Shown here in pieces: positions 55,291 through 57,533 of a stretch of DNA of 57,533 nt (position 1 is its first letter; each line of letters opens with the position of its first letter). The stretch is from Saccharopolyspora montiporae (GTDB lineage: Bacteria > Actinomycetota > Actinomycetes > Mycobacteriales > Pseudonocardiaceae): positions 1 to 57,533 of the forward strand of contig NZ_JADEYC010000043.1 of the NCBI RefSeq assembly GCF_015209505.1, read 5' to 3'. Both the position numbers and the translations under genes were made by a program. Below the pieces are notes generated by a model. It ran no database searches. It worked only from the letters and a program-made list of their open reading frames with translations, and was not told the origin of the DNA.

Positions 55291-57258
55291 ATGCCGCAGT
55301 CCGTCGCGCACAAGCTCATCGCGTCGCATCTCGTGGACGGGTCGATGCGGCCCGGCGACGAGATCGCGCTGACCGTGGATCAGACGCTCACCCAGGACGC
55401 CACCGGGACGCTGGTCATGCAGGAGCTCGAAGCGCTGGACCTGGACCGCACCCGAGCGCAGCTCAGCGTGCAGTACGTGGACCACAACCTGTTGCAGGCC
55501 GACGAGAAGAACGCCGAGGACCACGCCTTCCTGCGCTCGGCCGCGCAGCGCTACGGGATCTGGTACTCCAAACCCGGCAACGGGGTCTCGCACCCCACGC
55601 ACATGCAGCGGTTCGGCATCCCGGGCGCGACGATGGCGGGTTCGGACTCGCACACCTGCGCGGCCGGGTCGTTGGGCATGCTGGCGATCGGCGTGGGCGG
55701 GCTCGAAGTCGCCATGGCCATCGCCGGGCAGCCGCTGCACCTGCGGATGCCGGAGATCTGGGGCGTGCGGCTGACCGGTGAGCTGCCGCCGTGGGTATCG
55801 GCCAAGGACGTGGTGCTGGAGATGCTGCGCAGGCACACCGTGCAGGGCGGGGTGAACCGGATCATCGAGTACACCGGGCCGGGCCTGGACGGGCTGACCG
55901 CGATGGACCGGCACGTGATCGCCAACATGGGCGCCGAACTCGGCGCCACCACCACGGTCTTCCCCGCGGACGGCGCGGTGCACGAGTTCCTGCGTTCGGA
56001 GGGCCGCGCGGACGACTTCCGCGAATTGCTGCCCGACGCGGACGCGGCCTACGACCGGCACGAGGAGATCGACCTGTCCGCGCTGGAGCCGCTGATCGCG
56101 ATGCCCTCGGCGCCGGACAACGTCGTCCCGGTGCGTGAGGTGGCCGGCCGCCCGGTCAACCAGGTGGTGGTCGGTTCCTCGGCGAATCCGGGGCTGCGGG
56201 ATTTCGCGGTGACCGCGGAGATCGTGCGCGGGCAGCAGACCGATGACGCGGTCAGCTTCGACATCAACCCGACCTCGCGCGAGATCCTGGAGGACATGGC
56301 CAAGACCGGCGCGCTGTTCGACCTGATCGCCGCCGGTGGGCGGATCCACCAGTCCGGCTGCATGGGCTGCATCGGCATGGGCCAGGCCCCGGCTGTCGGG
56401 CACAACTCGCTGCGCACGTTCCCGCGCAACTTCCCCGGCCGCTCCGGTACCGAGGAGGATTCGGTGTGGTTGTGCTCGCCGGAGACCGCGGCCGCCGCGG
56501 CGCTGACCGGCATGATCACCGATCCCCGCGAGCTGGCGGGGGAGCGCGGCATGCAGCCGCCGCGACCGACGCTGCCCGCCGACGCCTCGGTGAACACGTC
56601 GATGCTGGTCGCGCCGCTGCCGCCGGAGCAGGCGCGCGAGCAGCAGCTGGAGCGCGGGCCGAACATCTCCGAACTGCCCGACTTCCCGCCGCTGCCGGGC
56701 CGCATCGAGGCGCCGGTGCTGCTCAAGACCGGGGACAACGTCTCCACCGATGAGATCTCCCCGGCCGGTGCGCGGGCGCTGCCGTACCGGTCGAACATCC
56801 CGCAGCTGGCGGAGTTCACGTTCACCCGCATCGATCCGCACTACCCGGAGCGCGCCCGGGAGCTGATGGGCGGTAGCGGGCACGTGGTCGTGGGGGGCTC
56901 GAACTACGGTCAGGGCTCGTCCCGCGAGCACGCCGCGATCACCCCGCGGTACCTGGGTCTGCGCGCCGTGATCGCGAAGTCGTTCGCGCGGATCCACTGG
57001 CAGAACCTCGCCAACTTCGGGATTCTCGCGCTTGAGTTCAGCGATCCAGGCGACTACGACCGGATCGGGCGGGATGACGTGCTGGTGCTCGACGATCTGA
57101 CGGACTCGTTGCGCGCGGGTGCGGATCTCGTGGTGCACAACCGGACGCGCGACGAACGGTTCCGGGTGCACCACTCTCTGTCGCAGCGACAAGTGGATTC
57201 GGTGCTGGAGGGCGGGCAGATCCCGCTGCTGGCCCGGACGCGGCAGGCGTCGCGATGA
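55291..57258 (+). CDS. Aconitate hydratase, short (Aquifex/mitochondrial-like) type
   Basis: This 655-residue aconitase is far shorter than the ~930-residue AcnA of most actinobacteria and fits the short putative-aconitase branch. The cluster cysteines are C123 (SDSHTCAAG) and C357 and C360 (GCMGCIG). The swivel domain ends in NVSTDEISPAGARALP and GGSNYGQGSSREHAAITPRY, which bears the catalytic serine/arginine. It would interconvert citrate and isocitrate, or a related 2-hydroxy acid. ATG 55291 follows GGAGG. Co-orientation with the formate-dehydrogenase-like gene suggests a joint transcript. Confidence 0.92.
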   Translation: MPQSVAHKLIASHLVDGSMRPGDEIALTVDQTLTQDATGTLVMQELEALDLDRTRAQLSVQYVDHNLLQADEKNAEDHAFLRSAAQRYGIWYSKPGNGVSHPTHMQRFGIPGATMAGSDSHTCAAGSLGMLAIGVGGLEVAMAIAGQPLHLRMPEIWGVRLTGELPPWVSAKDVVLEMLRRHTVQGGVNRIIEYTGPGLDGLTAMDRHVIANMGAELGATTTVFPADGAVHEFLRSEGRADDFRELLPDADAAYDRHEEIDLSALEPLIAMPSAPDNVVPVREVAGRPVNQVVVGSSANPGLRDFAVTAEIVRGQQTDDAVSFDINPTSREILEDMAKTGALFDLIAAGGRIHQSGCMGCIGMGQAPAVGHNSLRTFPRNFPGRSGTEEDSVWLCSPETAAAAALTGMITDPRELAGERGMQPPRPTLPADASVNTSMLVAPLPPEQAREQQLERGPNISELPDFPPLPGRIEAPVLLKTGDNVSTDEISPAGARALPYRSNIPQLAEFTFTRIDPHYPERARELMGGSGHVVVGGSNYGQGSSREHAAITPRYLGLRAVIAKSFARIHWQNLANFGILALEFSDPGDYDRIGRDDVLVLDDLTDSLRAGADLVVHNRTRDERFRVHHSLSQRQVDSVLEGGQIPLLARTRQASR

Positions 57259-57504
57259 GCAGCGGGCGCGCGGGCGTGCGGCGCGCGGACCCCGGGGGCC
57301 GGGGCCGATCAGGTCGGTTTCGTCGGGATTTCCCGCCGTGCGGATCGTTTCGGCGGACCGCGGCGCGCGCACTTGATCGGTCCCCGGAACGATGTAGCGG
57401 CGCCGAAGGGGGAATTCGGGCCGCGGTACCGGTTTTCCGGCGTTACGCTCGGTCGGTCCGCGTTCGAGCGATCCGGATCCCGACGTGCGAGGAGGCACGA
57501 CGAG

Positions 57505-57533
57505 ATGACCGCGTTGACGATTCCCGGTCTTGA
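57505..57533 (+). CDS. Start of a gene cut by the window edge
   Basis: ATG 57505 is preceded by GAGGAGG (57488-57494) and begins MTALTIPGL. Only nine codons and two bases are visible, so it cannot be identified. The 246 bases between it and aconitase contain no other supported gene. Confidence 0.5.

Noticed and set aside
1..57533. CRISPR arrays, tRNA or rRNA genes, insertion sequences with transposases
   Set aside because: No regularly spaced direct repeats, no tRNA-like cloverleaf with TTCGANNC arm, no rRNA core sequence and no transposase motif were seen by eye.

Overview
This window comes from a high-GC actinobacterium, most likely a filamentous one of the Pseudonocardiales (Saccharopolyspora-like) or a close neighbour. 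The grounds are the extreme third-position GC bias, frequent GTG/TTG starts, GGAGG-type ribosome sites, a five-gene conservon with its P450, an F420-type luciferase-like oxidoreductase, PucR and SHOCT proteins, and an actinobacterial tyrosine-kinase/LCP exopolysaccharide locus. Genus is an inference; there is no rRNA or tRNA gene in the window. 

Layout. 1-2.7 kb is visibly more A/T-rich than the rest. It holds an orphan Rhs C-terminal tip among several tiny membrane proteins, and copies of one palindromic repeat lie at both sides. 2.7-3.7 kb is a nucleoside hydrolase (minus strand). 4.1-7.8 kb is the most interesting part: a well-formed cobalamin riboswitch, a short leader ORF with a strong ribosome site, and a tightly coupled operon of a DUF4213/DUF364 'heavy-metal chelation' protein, a cysteine-synthase-like PLP enzyme with a Cys-rich tail, and an MFS transporter, closed by two tandem hairpins. 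It looks like an undescribed cobalamin/cobalt-responsive pathway that makes and exports a small molecule. 7.9-13.8 kb holds an Old Yellow Enzyme, an MFS exporter, a GNAT acetyltransferase, a NarL-type two-component pair and a SHOCT protein. 14.0-19.8 kb has a CYP134-like P450 facing a complete conservon (cvnA-B-C-D plus P450 cvnE). 20.3-26.5 kb is an ion and osmolyte transport block: BCCT carrier, BASS/arsenite-type transporter, NhaA and a KtrAB potassium system. 26.7-32.9 kb is a PucR-controlled ureohydrolase locus with two permeases, followed by a Mut7-C protein. 

33.2-47.3 kb is a Wzx/Wzy-type cell-surface polysaccharide locus. It contains a PglD-like acyltransferase, a fused Wzz/tyrosine kinase, LCP ligase, tyrosine phosphatase, nucleotide-sugar epimerase and dehydrogenase, a double-domain GT4 glycosyltransferase, a second GT4, polymerase, flippase, DegT aminotransferase and PglC-type phosphosugar transferase. 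From the epimerase onward every gene overlaps the next, usually by the 4-base ATGA/GTGA type. 47.3-53.0 kb is a self-contained fructose phosphotransferase system: EI divergent from DeoR-fruK-IIA-IIBC, with HPr downstream. 53.0-57.5 kb has an F420-type oxidoreductase, a formate-dehydrogenase-like enzyme whose NAD-specificity aspartate is replaced by alanine, a short-type aconitase, and the first codons of a further gene at the window edge.
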